Shown one piece after another: positions 9,264 through 19,089 of a DNA stretch of 64,000 bases (position 1 is its first letter; each line of letters begins with the position of its first letter). Made by a program: the position numbers and the translations under genes. The DNA lies in NCBI RefSeq assembly GCF_022524345.1, contig NZ_JAKWJU010000002.1, forward strand, positions 4,936,501 through 5,000,500, in the 5' to 3' direction. Under the pieces are notes generated by a model that was not told the DNA's origin, did not search any database, and was given only the letters and a program-made list of their open reading frames with translations. Source of the stretch: Streptomyces marispadix (lineage in GTDB: Bacteria > Actinomycetota > Actinomycetes > Streptomycetales > Streptomycetaceae).

Positions 9264-9763
9264 AGAGCTCTCCTAGCCTTGAAACTTGCGCGGCCCTGCG
9301 TGGGGGTGTGGTCGGTCGGCCCCGTACGCAGTGTGACGCCGATCGTGCGGAGAGTTCTACATGCCCGCGAAGGCCGAGAAAAAGCCCGAATGGCCTTCAA
9401 TCATGTTTGCTTTTGCCTGAGTTGAGGCCGAATTCGACTTCGCTGACCAGCGAGAGGATCGATACGCGCCCGTAGCGGATGCCCGTTTCCCGCTCTGGGG
9501 GTGCCCGTTCCGCTTCCGTCGGACCAGACCAAGTCCCGTCGCTACGCGGGTAGTTGGGACTGAAGTGTGATCGAGGCGCGGCGGGGAGCCCTTCACGCTC
9601 CCCCCGCCACACCGCTGCGATTCCCTCACAGAAGCGGGAAGCGTCGAAAACGGCGGCAAAGCGGCCGAAAGGGCGGGCAGGGGCGGGCAGTTCAGCGCCC
9701 AGTCGCCCGGTCGTGCAACGGGCGCCGTGGGCCGACCACGGCGCTCCCGGTGCGAACGCCGTA
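9264..9763. other. Intergenic, no gene recognised
   Basis: About 500 bases separate the start of the sugar-binding protein gene from the 3' end of the methyltransferase gene, both on the minus strand. ORFs here are short and have no recognisable product. The part next to 9263 must hold the binding-protein promoter, but I see no convincing -35/-10 pair or operator. Confidence 0.5.
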
Positions 9764-10429
9764 TCAGTGCACGGACGTTGGATCGGACACGCCCGCAGGC
9801 TGACGCCGGGAGGGCACCATGGCGACGCTACGGGACGCCTGCGTCCGCGGGCGGCGTGCGTGGTAGACCAGCGCCGGCGGCAGATTGCGCCACACCGTAC
9901 GGCCGAGGACGACCTCCTCGAACGTCGTGCACAGCAGTTCCCGGAAGCGCAGCGCCGAGGCGAGCCGCATGGCGTGCACATAGCCGAAGGTCGTGAACGC
10001 GCCCCCCGGTGCGAGCACCCGGCTCACGGCACTGAGGATCTCGTTCTGCACCTGCGGTGAGAAGGACGCCCAGGGCAGACCGCTGACGACCACGTCAGCC
10101 TTCTCCAGACCGCGCTCGGCGAGCAGGCGCGGCAGTGTCGAGGCGTCGGCGTTCAGCACCTCCACGCGACGGCAGCGGCTACGCAACTGCTCCGCCAGCC
10201 GCGGGTTCATCTCGACGGCGAGCTGATGGCCGCGTCCGGCGAGCTGTTCCTCGATGGCGCTGGTGAACGCCCCGGTACCGGGCCCTAGTTCGACCACCAC
10301 CGGATCACCGAGTTCCGGTACGGGCGCCGTCACCGCTTCGGCGAGTCTGGAGGAACTGGGGGCCACAGCACCGATGTCGGCGGGTGATCGAAGGAACTCA
10401 CGCAGCATCACGCCGGTCTCGCTCGTCAA
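9764..10429 (-). CDS. Class I SAM-dependent methyltransferase, phospholipid-methylase-like
   Basis: A 221-residue methyltransferase resembling PmtA-type phosphatidylethanolamine N-methyltransferases and KsgA-like folds. Motif I is VVELGPGTGAFT (residues about 44-55), the acidic residue after strand 2 is in AVEMNPRL, and motif IV is VVSGLPWASF. The N-terminus FLRSPADIGAVAPSSSRLA is typical of the phospholipid-methylase-like group. The start is a TTG at 10429 with GAGAGG 9 bases upstream; an ATG 7 codons later is an alternative. The last 25 residues are low complexity. The substrate (lipid or other) is not settled by sequence, and the gene has no operon partner. Confidence 0.8.
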   Translation of the reverse strand: MTSETGVMLREFLRSPADIGAVAPSSSRLAEAVTAPVPELGDPVVVELGPGTGAFTSAIEEQLAGRGHQLAVEMNPRLAEQLRSRCRRVEVLNADASTLPRLLAERGLEKADVVVSGLPWASFSPQVQNEILSAVSRVLAPGGAFTTFGYVHAMRLASALRFRELLCTTFEEVVLGRTVWRNLPPALVYHARRPRTQASRSVAMVPSRRQPAGVSDPTSVH

Positions 10430-10925
10430 CGCTCTTTGCCTCTCGGGGACGTCAAGGGCTCGAGACCGGCCAGGAACGCAGCGCCTTCAGCGGCATGAGG
10501 GAGGGGCTGCGACGGGGACGGCGCGACCTCGCGGGGACCACCGTACCCATGGATCGGGCCGCTGCGGGCACGCCCCGGGATCTTGCCGATCATGACCCCT
10601 GTGACCTGGCCTTACGTGCCTCGGACGAGGGATCGCCGTATCCGGCGCATCGGCGCGAAACGGTAGCGGCGAGGCCGATGCCGCAGCAGGGGGCGGAGCG
10701 GTCGGAACGGCGCGCAAGGGACTTTACGGGGGCGTGCGGCGGGTGGCCGGAAGCTTTCGCCGGATGCGCCACGGGCGAGGCGTCAGGGGCAGGGCCGGGG
10801 CGTCGTGTGTGAGATCTCACGCAGGGGGCGCGGGACTCGGCGGCGGTCCGCGGCATCGGCGACACCGCCACCGGCACCCTCTACGGCACCGCCACCGGCA
10901 CCCCTTACGGCACCGGCCCCCGCGC
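10430..10925. other. Intergenic; contains a 24-nt direct repeat after sdaA
   Basis: No credible gene is seen in these 496 bases between the methyltransferase start and the sdaA stop. At 10864-10911, about 15 bases beyond the sdaA stop, two 24-nt direct repeats (ACCGCCACCGGCACCC then TCTACGGC or CTTACGGC) stand head to tail with two mismatches. Confidence 0.6.
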
Positions 10926-12323
10926 TCAGCACTCGATGACGTTGACCGCGAGTCCGCCCCGCGCCGTCTCCTTGTACTTGACCTTCATGTCCGCGCCGGT
11001 GTCCTTCATCGTCTTGATGGCCTTGTCGAGCGACACGTGGTGCCGCCCGTCGCCCCGCAGCGCCATGCGGGCGGCCGTGACGGCCTTCACCGCGGCCATG
11101 CCGTTGCGCTCGATGCACGGGATCTGGACGAGCCCGCCGATCGGATCGCAGGTGAGCCCCAGATTGTGCTCGATGCCGATCTCCGCCGCGTTCTCCACCT
11201 TCTCCGGGCCGCCGCCCAGCACCTCGGCCAGGCCGCCCGCCGCCATGGAGCACGCCGAGCCGACTTCTCCCTGGCAGCCGACCTCCGCGCCGGAGATCGA
11301 GGCGTTCTCCTTGAACAGCAGCCCGATCGCCCCCGCCGCCAGCAGGAAACGTACGACCCCGTCCTCGTCGGCACCCGGCACGAACTCGGTGTAGTAGTGC
11401 AGCACCGCCGGGATGATGCCCGCCGCCCCGTTGGTGGGCGCGGTGACGACGCGGCCGCCCGCCGCGTTCTCCTCGTTCACCGCCATCGCCCACAGCGTCA
11501 GCCACTCCGTGGCGTGCGCCGCGCGGTCGCCCTCGGACCTGAGCTGGCGTGCGGCCGTCGCCGCCCTGCGGCGCACCTTCAGACCACCCGGCAGGATGCC
11601 CTCACGGCTCAATCCGCGTGCCACGCACGCCCGCATCACCTCCCAGATCTCCAGCAGGCCGTCGCGGATCTCCGCCTCCGAGCGCCAGGCCCGCTCGTTC
11701 TGGAGCATCAGCTCGGAGACGGAAAGCCCGGTCTCCCGGGTGAGCCTCAGCAGTTCGTCGCCCGTACGGAACGAGTGCTTCAGCACGGTGTCGTCGGGCT
11801 TGATACGGGCCTCGCCCGCCTCCCCCTCACCGAGCACCGTCTCGTCGACGACGAAGCCTCCGCCCACGGAGTAGTACGTCTTCTCCAGCAGCGGGGCGCC
11901 GGAGGCGTCGTAGGCGTGGAGCGTCATCCCGTTCGCGTGGTGCGGCAGCGAGCGGCGGCGGTGGAGTACCAGCTCGGACGCCTCGTCGAAGTCGATCTCG
12001 TGGGCGTCCCCTATGTCGGCGGCGAGCAGCCGCAGCCGCTTCGACGAGCGGATACGGGCCGCTCTGTCGTCGGCGTTCTCGACGTCCACGGTGCGCGGCG
12101 ACTCGCCCTCCAGACCCAGCAGTACTGCCTTGGCGGTGCCGTGCCCATGGCCGGTCGCGCCCAGCGAGCCGTACAGCTCGGCCTTTACGGACGCGGTGTG
12201 GGCCAGCACGCCCTCGTTCTTCAGACGGCGGGCGAACATGCGGGCTGCGCGCATCGGGCCGACCGTATGGGAGCTGGACGGGCCGATGCCGATCGAGAAG
12301 AGGTCGAAGACGGAGACCGCCAT
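10926..12323 (-). CDS. sdaA: L-serine ammonia-lyase, single-chain iron-sulfur type
   Basis: Converts L-serine to pyruvate and ammonia using a [4Fe-4S] cluster; cytoplasmic. At 465 residues it is the one-chain form with the beta domain ([18 protein letters not shown], residues about 9-26) fused to the alpha domain. Likely cluster cysteines are seen in [11 protein letters not shown] and in CDPIGG followed by IPCIERNGM. The start is firm: AAAGGAGG precedes the ATG by 9 bases. It is the last gene of the minus-strand gcvT-gcvH-glyA-sdaA group, 76 bases after glyA. This suggests that glycine excess is channelled through serine to pyruvate under riboswitch control. Confidence 0.95.
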   Translation of the reverse strand: MAVSVFDLFSIGIGPSSSHTVGPMRAARMFARRLKNEGVLAHTASVKAELYGSLGATGHGHGTAKAVLLGLEGESPRTVDVENADDRAARIRSSKRLRLLAADIGDAHEIDFDEASELVLHRRRSLPHHANGMTLHAYDASGAPLLEKTYYSVGGGFVVDETVLGEGEAGEARIKPDDTVLKHSFRTGDELLRLTRETGLSVSELMLQNERAWRSEAEIRDGLLEIWEVMRACVARGLSREGILPGGLKVRRRAATAARQLRSEGDRAAHATEWLTLWAMAVNEENAAGGRVVTAPTNGAAGIIPAVLHYYTEFVPGADEDGVVRFLLAAGAIGLLFKENASISGAEVGCQGEVGSACSMAAGGLAEVLGGGPEKVENAAEIGIEHNLGLTCDPIGGLVQIPCIERNGMAAVKAVTAARMALRGDGRHHVSLDKAIKTMKDTGADMKVKYKETARGGLAVNVIEC

Positions 12324-12399
12324 GACAGGCGCCTCCTTTCCGTGCGGTGGCCGTGCCGCCGCGGCGCGGAGGTCCCGCGCCGCGGCACAGGGGCCTGGT

Positions 12400-13674
12400 C
12401 TACGAACCCAGGCCCGGGTAGAGGGGGTGCTTCTCGGTGAGCGCGGTGACGCGGGCGCTCAGTGACTTCGCCTTGTCCTCGTCGAAGCCGGGCAGCAGCG
12501 CCTCGGCGATGACGTCGGCGACCTCGCGGAAATCCTCCTCCTGGAAGCCGCGGGTGGCGAGCGCGGGCGTGCCGATGCGCAGTCCGGAGGTGACCATGGG
12601 CGGGCGCGGGTCGTTCGGCACCGCGTTGCGGTTGACGGTGATGCCGATCTCGTGCAGCCGGTCCTCGGCCTGCTGCCCGTCCAGTTCGCTGTTGCGCAGG
12701 TCCACGAGGATCAGATGGACGTCCGTGCCGCCCGAGAGGACGGACACGCCCGCCTCCACCGCGTCGGGCTGAAGCAGACGCTCGGCGAGCAGCCGGGCAC
12801 CGGTCAGGGTGCGCTGCTGGCGCTCCTTGAACTCCTCGGACGCCGCGATCTTGAACGAGACCGCCTTCGCGGCGATGACGTGTTCCAGCGGGCCGCCCTG
12901 CTGACCGGGGAAGACCGCAGAGTTGATCTTCTTGGCGTGCTCCTTCTTGGAGAGGATCACGCCGCCGCGCGGGCCGCCGAGGGTCTTGTGCGTGGTGGTG
13001 GTGACCACGTCCGCGTACGGGACGGGCGAGGGGTGCAGCCCCGCCGCGACCAGCCCCGCGAAGTGCGCCATGTCGACCATGAGCAGCGCGCCGACCTCGT
13101 CCGCGACGCGGCGGAAGGCGGCGAAGTCGAGCTGCCGGGGATACGCGGACCAGCCCGCGATGATCATCTGCGGGCGGTGCTCACGGGCCAGCCGTGCCAC
13201 CTCTTCCATGTCGACCTGGCTGGTCTCCTCGTCGACGCGGTAGGCGACGACGTTGTAGAGCTTGCCCGAGAAGTTGATCTTCATCCCGTGTGTGAGATGG
13301 CCGCCGTGTGCCAGGTCCAGGCCCATGATCGTGTCGCCTGGCTTGAGCAGGGCGAACATCGCGGCGGCGTTCGCGGAGGCGCCGGAGTGCGGCTGTACGT
13401 TCGCCGCGTCCGCGCCGAAGAGGTCCTTGATGCGCTGGCGGGCGATGTTCTCGATGACGTCGACGTGTTCGCAGCCGCCGTAGTAGCGGCGCCCCGGGTA
13501 GCCCTCGGCGTACTTGTTGGTGAGGACGGAGCCCTGGGCCTCCAGGGACGCCACGGGGGCGAAGTTCTCCGACGCGATCATCTCGAGGGTGGACTGCTGG
13601 CGGTGGAGTTCGGCGTCGACGGCGGCGGCGACGTCCGGGTCCACCTCGTGGAGAGAGCTGTTGAGAAGCGACAT
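12400..13674 (-). CDS. glyA: Serine hydroxymethyltransferase
   Basis: PLP enzyme that interconverts serine and glycine with tetrahydrofolate/methylene-tetrahydrofolate. The 424-residue protein has the full SHMT signature, including EMIASENF, the PLP lysine at about Lys230 in [14 protein letters not shown], and [11 protein letters not shown]. The ATG at 13674 is chosen because AGGGATGG lies just upstream; an in-frame ATG at 13722 would add 16 residues. It lies between gcvH (137 bases upstream) and sdaA. Together with the glycine cleavage proteins it can turn two glycines into one serine. Streptomyces often have a second glyA, so this copy is probably the glycine-degradation one (inference from context). 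Confidence 0.95.
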   Translation of the reverse strand: MSLLNSSLHEVDPDVAAAVDAELHRQQSTLEMIASENFAPVASLEAQGSVLTNKYAEGYPGRRYYGGCEHVDVIENIARQRIKDLFGADAANVQPHSGASANAAAMFALLKPGDTIMGLDLAHGGHLTHGMKINFSGKLYNVVAYRVDEETSQVDMEEVARLAREHRPQMIIAGWSAYPRQLDFAAFRRVADEVGALLMVDMAHFAGLVAAGLHPSPVPYADVVTTTTHKTLGGPRGGVILSKKEHAKKINSAVFPGQQGGPLEHVIAAKAVSFKIAASEEFKERQQRTLTGARLLAERLLQPDAVEAGVSVLSGGTDVHLILVDLRNSELDGQQAEDRLHEIGITVNRNAVPNDPRPPMVTSGLRIGTPALATRGFQEEDFREVADVIAEALLPGFDEDKAKSLSARVTALTEKHPLYPGLGS

Positions 13675-13811
13675 GGAACCATCCCTGGTGGCAGGCCGGT
13701 CGGGCACATTGGCGGACATACGGGCTTCGGCGTTGCTGTACGTGGCGCGGGCGCCGGGTCCCGGCGAGCGGGCCCGGTGCGGACCCGGCGAGGGTGCTGC
13801 TGAGCCGGGAG

Positions 13812-14192
13812 TCAGCTTCCGGAGGTGAACGAGGTGTACTCCTCGGCGGACAGCAGGCCCTGCGGCTCGTCCGAGACACGGACCTTGAACAGCCAGCCGC
13901 CCTCGAACGGCGCGGAGTTGACCAGCGCCGGGTCGTCCACGACGTCCTGGTTGACCTCCGTGATCTCGCCGGAGACCGGTGAGTACAGGTCGCTGACCGA
14001 CTTCGTCGACTCCAGCTCGCCGCAGGGCTCGCCCGCGGTGACCGCATCCCCGGTCTCGGGGAGCTGCACGAAGACGACATCGCCGAGCGCTTCGGCTGCG
14101 TGCGCGGTGATCCCGACCGTCGAGACGCCGTCCTCGGCGTCCGACAGCCACTCGTGCTCCTTGCTGTAACGAAGCTGCTGCGGGTTGCTCAT
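13812..14192 (-). CDS. gcvH: Glycine cleavage system H protein
   Basis: Lipoyl carrier protein of the glycine cleavage system, which shuttles the aminomethyl group from the P protein to the T protein. Length is 126 residues, normal for the family. The lipoylation lysine is in [18 protein letters not shown]. The ATG at 14192 is chosen because AGGAGA precedes it by about 7 bases and the N-terminus ([15 protein letters not shown]) is typical; a longer frame upstream adds 26 unconserved residues. It lies between gcvT and glyA on the same strand. The P protein (gcvP) is not in this window and must be encoded elsewhere. Confidence 0.95.
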   Translation of the reverse strand: MSNPQQLRYSKEHEWLSDAEDGVSTVGITAHAAEALGDVVFVQLPETGDAVTAGEPCGELESTKSVSDLYSPVSGEITEVNQDVVDDPALVNSAPFEGGWLFKVRVSDEPQGLLSAEEYTSFTSGS

Positions 14193-14330
14193 GTTGCGAT
14201 TCTCCTGGATGAGAGGGGTACGGGGGGAATCAGTCTTGGTCAGTGGGACGGACGGCACGGCGGCAGGCACGGGCCCCGGAGCGCCGAGGGCACTTCCGGC
14301 TGCCCGCCCCGCCCTCCGAACGGACGGATC

Positions 14331-14378
14331 GACGGACGGTCGACGGACTGATGGACGAACGGACTGACGGACACGGGC
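14331..14378. repeat. GACGGAC-type tandem repeats after gcvT
   Basis: A run of imperfect 9-13-nt repeats built on CGACGGAC/CGGACTGA fills the gap just beyond the gcvT stop at 14392. It separates gcvT from gcvH on the same strand. Confidence 0.55.
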
Positions 14379-14391
14379 ATCAACGGGCGGG

Positions 14392-15576
14392 TCAGCGCTG
14401 CCGCTTGTAGAACGGGAGCGCCACGACTTCGTAAGGCTCGTGCCTGCCGCGGATGTCGACCGCGACGCCCTCGGTGCCGGGCTCGGCGTACGCGGGGTCG
14501 ACGTAGGCGATGGCGATCGGCTTGCCCAGCGTCGGCGAGGGCGCTCCAGAGGTGACCTCGCCGATCACCGAACCGTCCGCCGAGACCACCTCGTACCCGG
14601 CACGCGGCACCCGGCGGCCCTCGGCGATCAGCCCCACGAGCTTGCGCGGCGGCGCCTCCTCGGCCTGCGCGGCGGCGGCCTCCAGCGGCTCACGCCCGAC
14701 GAAGGCACCGTCGTTCGTGCTCTTCCCGAACTTCACGATCCGGCCCATGCCCGCGTCGAACGGCGTTGTACGCGTGGTGAGTTCGTGCCCGTACAGCGGC
14801 ATGCCCGCCTCGAGGCGCAGGGTGTCGCGGCAGCTCAGCCCGCACGGCACGAGACCCGCGGGCTTGCCCGCCTCGGTGAGCGCCTCCCATACGGTCACGG
14901 CGTCGGCGGGGGAGACGAACAGCTCGAAGCCGTCCTCGCCGGTGTATCCGGTACGGGCGATGAGCGCTTCACACCCGGCGACCTCGCCAGGCAGCCCGGC
15001 GTAGTACTTCAGCCCGTCCAGGTCGGCGTCCGTGAGGCCCTTGAGGCTGTGCTTCCCCGAGAGAATGGCCGCCGCCTCCGGGCCCTGCACGGCGATCAGC
15101 GCGTAGGAGTCGCGGTCGTCACGCACCTGAGCGTCGGCGAAGCCGCTGCCGCGCTCGCGCAGGGCGTCCAGCACGGTCTGCGCGTTGGCGGCGTTGGCGA
15201 CGACCATATACGTCTCCTCGCCGGTGCGGTACACGATCAGGTCGTCGAGGATGCCGCCCGAGGCGTCGCAGATCATGGTGTAGCGGGCGCGGCCCACGGC
15301 CAGCCGCGAGAGGCTGCCGACCAGCGCGTAGTCCAGCAGCTCGCCCGCCTGCGGCCCGGCGACGGTGATCTCGCCCATGTGGGACAGGTCGAAGAGGCCC
15401 GCACGCGTGCGTACGGCTACGTGCTCGTCGCGCTCGCTGCCGTAGCGCAGCGGCATGTCCCAGCCGGCGAAGTCGGTCATCGTCGCGCCGAGGGCGCGGT
15501 GCACGGCGTCCAGTGCGGTGGTGCGGGGGCCGCCGCCGGAACCCTCGCCGGTGGCATCGCTGTGAATGTCGCTCAT
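14392..15576 (-). CDS. gcvT: Glycine cleavage system aminomethyltransferase (T protein)
   Basis: Transfers the methylene carbon from the aminomethyl-lipoyl H protein to tetrahydrofolate and releases ammonia. It is 394 residues from the ATG at 15576, slightly longer than usual because of a Gly/Ser-rich start (residues 1-20). The conserved folate-binding and catalytic segments are visible: [26 protein letters not shown] and [23 protein letters not shown] stands 5-7 bases before the ATG. It is the first gene of the minus-strand glycine/serine group and is preceded by a tandem glycine riboswitch, so glycine should switch the operon on. Confidence 0.95.
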   Translation of the reverse strand: MSDIHSDATGEGSGGGPRTTALDAVHRALGATMTDFAGWDMPLRYGSERDEHVAVRTRAGLFDLSHMGEITVAGPQAGELLDYALVGSLSRLAVGRARYTMICDASGGILDDLIVYRTGEETYMVVANAANAQTVLDALRERGSGFADAQVRDDRDSYALIAVQGPEAAAILSGKHSLKGLTDADLDGLKYYAGLPGEVAGCEALIARTGYTGEDGFELFVSPADAVTVWEALTEAGKPAGLVPCGLSCRDTLRLEAGMPLYGHELTTRTTPFDAGMGRIVKFGKSTNDGAFVGREPLEAAAAQAEEAPPRKLVGLIAEGRRVPRAGYEVVSADGSVIGEVTSGAPSPTLGKPIAIAYVDPAYAEPGTEGVAVDIRGRHEPYEVVALPFYKRQR

Positions 15577-15604
15577 GTCAGGCTCCCGAGACTCGGTGAC
15601 GCGG

Positions 15605-15826
15605 ATGTCCTCCCCATCTGTCATCGGAACCTGAGAGGTTCGCCACGAGCCCTCGTGCACGGGCGGCGGCTTGCACCGTGGGTGGGACCGCACCCGGGCG
15701 GCCCGCTTTTCAGATCTGCCTCGTCCTGCGCGGTATCGGTGCCTGAGAGATTCAAGGGAGGACTTGCTCCTTCGGCGCCCCGTGCGTGCCCGCGCGCTGC
15801 GCGCGGCCGGGGACTCTCCCGCGTGG
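15605..15826 (-). ncRNA. Tandem glycine riboswitch upstream of gcvT
   Basis: Read on the minus strand, this leader has two consecutive glycine-aptamer patterns. The first has GCGGGAGAGTCC, then CGCCGAAGGAGCAAG, then AATCTCTCAGGCACCGA and an AGGACGAGGCAGA tail. The second has GGTGCAAGCC, then GAACCTCTCAGGTTCCGA and GACAGATGGGGAGGACAT. The doubled CTCTCAGG cores about 130 bases apart are diagnostic of the glycine riboswitch. The element ends about 30 bases before the gcvT start, so control may be translational or by transcription elongation; in actinobacteria such elements generally activate gcv genes when glycine binds. The exact 5' end and the promoter are not resolved. Confidence 0.92.
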
Positions 15827-16004
15827 ATTCAAACGGCCGTTATGCAGTTGACTGGCTGGCCCGCTCATCATGGCACGGAGGAACGGGGGCGTCGACGGTG
15901 CGTTCGACCGGCGGGGAGGATGCCGCCTTGCTGCGCATTACCATTTCTTGACACTCTCAGGGGCGAGCCGCCGGACGGCGGCCTTATCCGGGGAGGGCGA
16001 TCAG

Positions 16005-16958
16005 GTGGGCAGCCTGCGCAGTGCGTACGCGACCGTGACGGGCCGGGGGTATCCGGCCTCCGGTCAGCGCAGAGACGCCGGCGCGTCGGCCCGTGCGCCC
16101 GCGACTGCGCGTGCCCCGGCGGAATCAGCCGCCCAAGGAGCCGCCGATCCGAGGACTCAGGGGCCCGCCGCCGCGGAGCCGGTCGTTCCGAGGCCCGCCG
16201 CGGAACCTGGTGCTCCCGGCGCCGGCGCGGCTCACGGCCCGGCCTCCGGTGCCGGCTCAACTCCCGTAGCCGACGCGGCTCCTGGCACGCCTGACGGCAC
16301 GTCTACCGGCCCCGCTGTCGCCCCCGCCCCCGTCCCGGTCTCCGCCACGGCCGCCCGGCTCCCGGCCGCCGACGGCGGTTCCGTACTGCGGGAGGACCTT
16401 CGCGGCACCGTCACGCGCCGCACGCTGCGCTTCCCCACCGGCGACCGCGTCGTCGTCTCCGGCCTGCCCGGCAGCGGCAAGTCGACCCTGATCCGCCGCG
16501 TGCTCGCCCTTGAGGACGCCGTGTGCCGCATCGACTCCCAGGACGTACGCGAGCGGTGGGCCGCCGCGCTGCCGCGCCTGCTGCCGTACGCCGTCTACCG
16601 TCCGCTCGTCCGCATAGCGCACTACACGGGTCTGCGGCGCGCGCTGGCCTCCGGCGCGAGCGTCGTCGTACACGACTGCGGCAGCCAGGCATGGGTGCGC
16701 AACTGGCTCGCCCGCGACGCCCGCCGACGCGGACGCGCGCTCCATCTCGTCCTCCTCGACGTGCCGCCCGAGACCGCGCTGCGCAGCCAGGCCGAACGCG
16801 GACGCACGGTGTCCGACTACGCGTTCATGCGCCACCGCCGGGCCGTACGGCGGCTGATCGCGGACGCAGAGTCCGGGCGACTGCCCCGGGGCATCGAGTC
16901 GGTTGTGCTCCTCGACCGGGGCGCCGCGGGAGCGCTCGCGGGAATGGCCTTCGACTAG
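16005..16958 (+). CDS. P-loop ATPase/kinase-like protein
   Basis: A 317-residue protein with a disordered Ala/Pro-rich N-terminal third (about 1-125) and a C-terminal P-loop domain of the small-kinase type. Walker A is GLPGSGKST, and the body contains SGASVVVHDCGSQ, a cysteine-bearing Walker-B-like segment. The GTG at 16005 is chosen because GGAGG lies 8 bases upstream; an earlier in-frame ATG (15870) would cover the gcvT promoter region. It runs divergently from the glycine operon and towards the SseB-like genes. The phosphate acceptor, if any, is unknown; similar Streptomyces proteins are annotated only as AAA-family ATPases. Confidence 0.82.
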   Translation: MGSLRSAYATVTGRGYPASGQRRDAGASARAPATARAPAESAAQGAADPRTQGPAAAEPVVPRPAAEPGAPGAGAAHGPASGAGSTPVADAAPGTPDGTSTGPAVAPAPVPVSATAARLPAADGGSVLREDLRGTVTRRTLRFPTGDRVVVSGLPGSGKSTLIRRVLALEDAVCRIDSQDVRERWAAALPRLLPYAVYRPLVRIAHYTGLRRALASGASVVVHDCGSQAWVRNWLARDARRRGRALHLVLLDVPPETALRSQAERGRTVSDYAFMRHRRAVRRLIADAESGRLPRGIESVVLLDRGAAGALAGMAFD

Positions 16959-17053
16959 CGGACCGCGCGGCGACCGACGGACCTCGCGGCGACCGACGGA
17001 CCGCGCGGCGACCGACGGACCTCGCGGAGACCGGCGGACCTCGCGGAGACCGG
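16959..17053. repeat. Five 19-nt tandem repeats directly after a stop codon
   Basis: Five head-to-tail copies of a 19-nt unit (CGGACCKCGCGGMGACCGR) fill 95 bases. The first copy begins at the base after the TAG stop (16956-16958) of the P-loop gene. Copies 1 and 3 are identical and copies 4 and 5 are identical. The block is followed by a degenerate remnant. Confidence 0.85.
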
Positions 17054-17210
17054 TGACCGGCGACCGGCGGGGCCGCCGGACCCGGTCGGGCGGTGTCCCG
17101 GCGTGCGCACGCCCGCGCTTCCTGGGAGCGGGGCCGTCCGCCCAGCGGACCGACGATCTACGGCGGGACCGGCCGCGACCCGCTGTGACCACCGCACTAG
17201 GGTTGCCGTC

Positions 17211-17981
17211 ATGACCATTCCTCAGCAGTACGGACCGGGCCACGGCGGAGGCTGGCCCGGCAACGAGCTGGAGGAGGCCCTCGCCGCCTCCCTCGAAGTG
17301 CCCGGCGCGGGCGCCCGGCTGCTGGAGGTGCTGGGCCGCAGCAGCGTCTGGGTGCCGCTGCCCGAGGGCGGAGGGCCCAACAGCCCCGATCTCGACCTGC
17401 CCACCGTGGAGTTGGACGGCCAGGTGTACGTGCCCGTCTTCAGCTCCGAGCAGCAGTTCCTGCATGTGGTGGGCACCCATATGTCCTTCACGGTCGCGCC
17501 TGCCCGGGAGTTCGCCCGGGGCCTGCCGCCGCAGGTCGGCATCGCCGTCAACCCGGAGGGCACGGTCGGCATGCCGCTGCCGCCCGAGGCGGTCGCCGAG
17601 CTGTGCGCCAACACCCCTGCTGAGCAAGCGGCTTGGGGCGTGGCGCGGGGCGCTCGGGTGCGGCTCTTCGAACCCGACTGGCAGGACGAGCCGGTCGACT
17701 TCCTCGCCGCCGCGGCCGGGGAGTTCTCCGCGCTGCCGTGGCTGCGTACGGCACGGCGCGCGCTCGCCAGCTCCGAGGGCGACCCGCCCGCGCTCTTCGT
17801 AGGCATCGAGCTGGACCAGCTCGACCCGCAGATCCGCCAGGCCGCACACGACGCGCTCGCACGCGCCCTGGGCCAGGTCCCGGTCGACTGGCTCGTACAA
17901 CTCGTGCTGATGGACGCGGCGCAGGACCCCGTCGTGGACTGGATGCGCCACTGCGTGCGGCCCTTCTACACCCGCGACTAG
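17211..17981 (+). CDS. SseB-family protein
   Basis: A 256-residue soluble protein with an N-terminal SseB domain (about 20-130, including the PVFSSEQQFLHV stretch) and a C-terminal SseB-like domain (about 140-256). SseB was named for the enhanced serine sensitivity of an E. coli mutant; its molecular role is unknown. The ATG at 17211 is chosen by the conserved N-terminus, although no strong ribosome-binding site is visible and an upstream in-frame start exists. It sits next to the serine/glycine operon and 350 bases before a second SseB-like gene, which makes a role in serine or one-carbon balance plausible but unproven. Confidence 0.85.
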   Translation: MTIPQQYGPGHGGGWPGNELEEALAASLEVPGAGARLLEVLGRSSVWVPLPEGGGPNSPDLDLPTVELDGQVYVPVFSSEQQFLHVVGTHMSFTVAPAREFARGLPPQVGIAVNPEGTVGMPLPPEAVAELCANTPAEQAAWGVARGARVRLFEPDWQDEPVDFLAAAAGEFSALPWLRTARRALASSEGDPPALFVGIELDQLDPQIRQAAHDALARALGQVPVDWLVQLVLMDAAQDPVVDWMRHCVRPFYTRD

Positions 17982-18330
17982 GCCCGGGACGCGTCCTGTA
18001 CCGCCTCGGCCGGTCCGGCGTCACACCGCGACCGGCCCGGCCCCGCCCGCACCCCGGTCGGAGCGTCCCGGGCAGAATCCGCCCCAGGATGTAGCGCTTC
18101 AGCACGACGTACCGTGTCGGTGCCTGCTCTTAAGCTGGTTTGATGACGGGGACAACGGGGAGGGCCGCGTTCGCGGGCCCGGTTCGGATCATGGTGGAAT
18201 ACCGCTCCCTCACCGGCCGTGCCGCTTGGGGGCATTCCCCCTCGCTGCGCTGGGGGGACCCCCACCCAGGCCGCAGGCTCTGGGGGAGGCCGGTGAGGCG
18301 CGGGAGCGGCTACGCAGGAAGGGCGGCCAG
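17982..18330. other. Intergenic with G/C-run foldback element
   Basis: No gene is seen. The last 100 bases hold a foldback element: TCCCCC and GGGGGGA (about 18236-18258) separated by TCGCTGCGCT, followed by CCCACCCAG...CTGGGGG. A similar hairpin lies at 50009-50035. Such elements recur between Streptomyces genes and may act as terminators or RNA structures. Just before 18331, AGGAAGGG provides the ribosome site of the next gene. Confidence 0.5.
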
Positions 18331-19089
18331 GTGAGCGCGGGTGCAGGCGTCGAGCAGCGGCTGGGGCAGGTGTCGCCGGGGAGGTACGACACCTATGAGG
18401 CGCTGCTCGATGCGCTCACCGACGGCGAAGTGTGGATGCTGCTGTGGAACGGCCGCCCGGGCGCGCCCGACGCCCAGTACGGAAACATGGAGGTCGGCGG
18501 GTACGGCTACGCGCCTTGTGTGACCTCCGCCCAGGAGCTGGCCGCCTCCGGCTGGGACCGGTCGCACGAGATCGTCACCGGCCGCGAGATCGCGGCGGCG
18601 CTCTTCCCCGAGCGCTGGGGCATCTGGCTCAACCCGCACGCTCCCGGCGGCGGCGTCGGCATCCCATGGCTCGATCTGCGGCGCATCGCCCTGGGCCTGG
18701 ACCAGTTGCCCGCCGGGCCGCTGCGCATCAGTGAACCGAGCCTGGACGTCGCGCAGTTCTACGCCCTGCTCAGCCAGAACGCACACAGCACCCCGGCCGT
18801 GCGCTCGCTGCGCCGCGCCTGGGTGCAGCCCGCGCTGGGCGCCGGATATCTCGCGATCGGCCTGGATCTCTACGACACGGGGCAGCAGGCGGTCGAGTCG
18901 GCGCAGCAGATGATGCGTCAGTCCGTGGCGGCCGTTCCGGAGGGGCTGCCGGTCTCCAGCGTCTCGATGTCCGACGACTACGACCCGGTGGCGATGTGGC
19001 TCCGGCGCAATTCGCGGCCGTTCTTCGACCGTGACGTGTCGACGGCGCACGCCGGGCCGCAGCACGGCTACGGCTATCCGCGCACCTGA
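18331..19089 (+). CDS. SseB-like protein (second copy)
   Basis: A 252-residue protein related in its C-terminal half to the preceding SseB-like gene; both end in a PVxxWxR-type segment followed by RPFF or RPFY. The N-terminal half (GRYDTYEALLDAL, GEVWMLLWNG) matches the SseB N-domain. The GTG at 18331 is chosen because AGGAAGGG lies 7-8 bases upstream; an earlier in-frame start would run through a foldback element. It is not a close duplicate of its neighbour, so the pair is old. A physical or functional partnership between the two is an inference from adjacency. Confidence 0.82.
   Translation: MSAGAGVEQRLGQVSPGRYDTYEALLDALTDGEVWMLLWNGRPGAPDAQYGNMEVGGYGYAPCVTSAQELAASGWDRSHEIVTGREIAAALFPERWGIWLNPHAPGGGVGIPWLDLRRIALGLDQLPAGPLRISEPSLDVAQFYALLSQNAHSTPAVRSLRRAWVQPALGAGYLAIGLDLYDTGQQAVESAQQMMRQSVAAVPEGLPVSSVSMSDDYDPVAMWLRRNSRPFFDRDVSTAHAGPQHGYGYPRT

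Noticed and set aside
15948..15953. TTGACA as a promoter -35 for the P-loop kinase-like gene
   Set aside because: No -10-like hexamer occurs 16-19 bases downstream.
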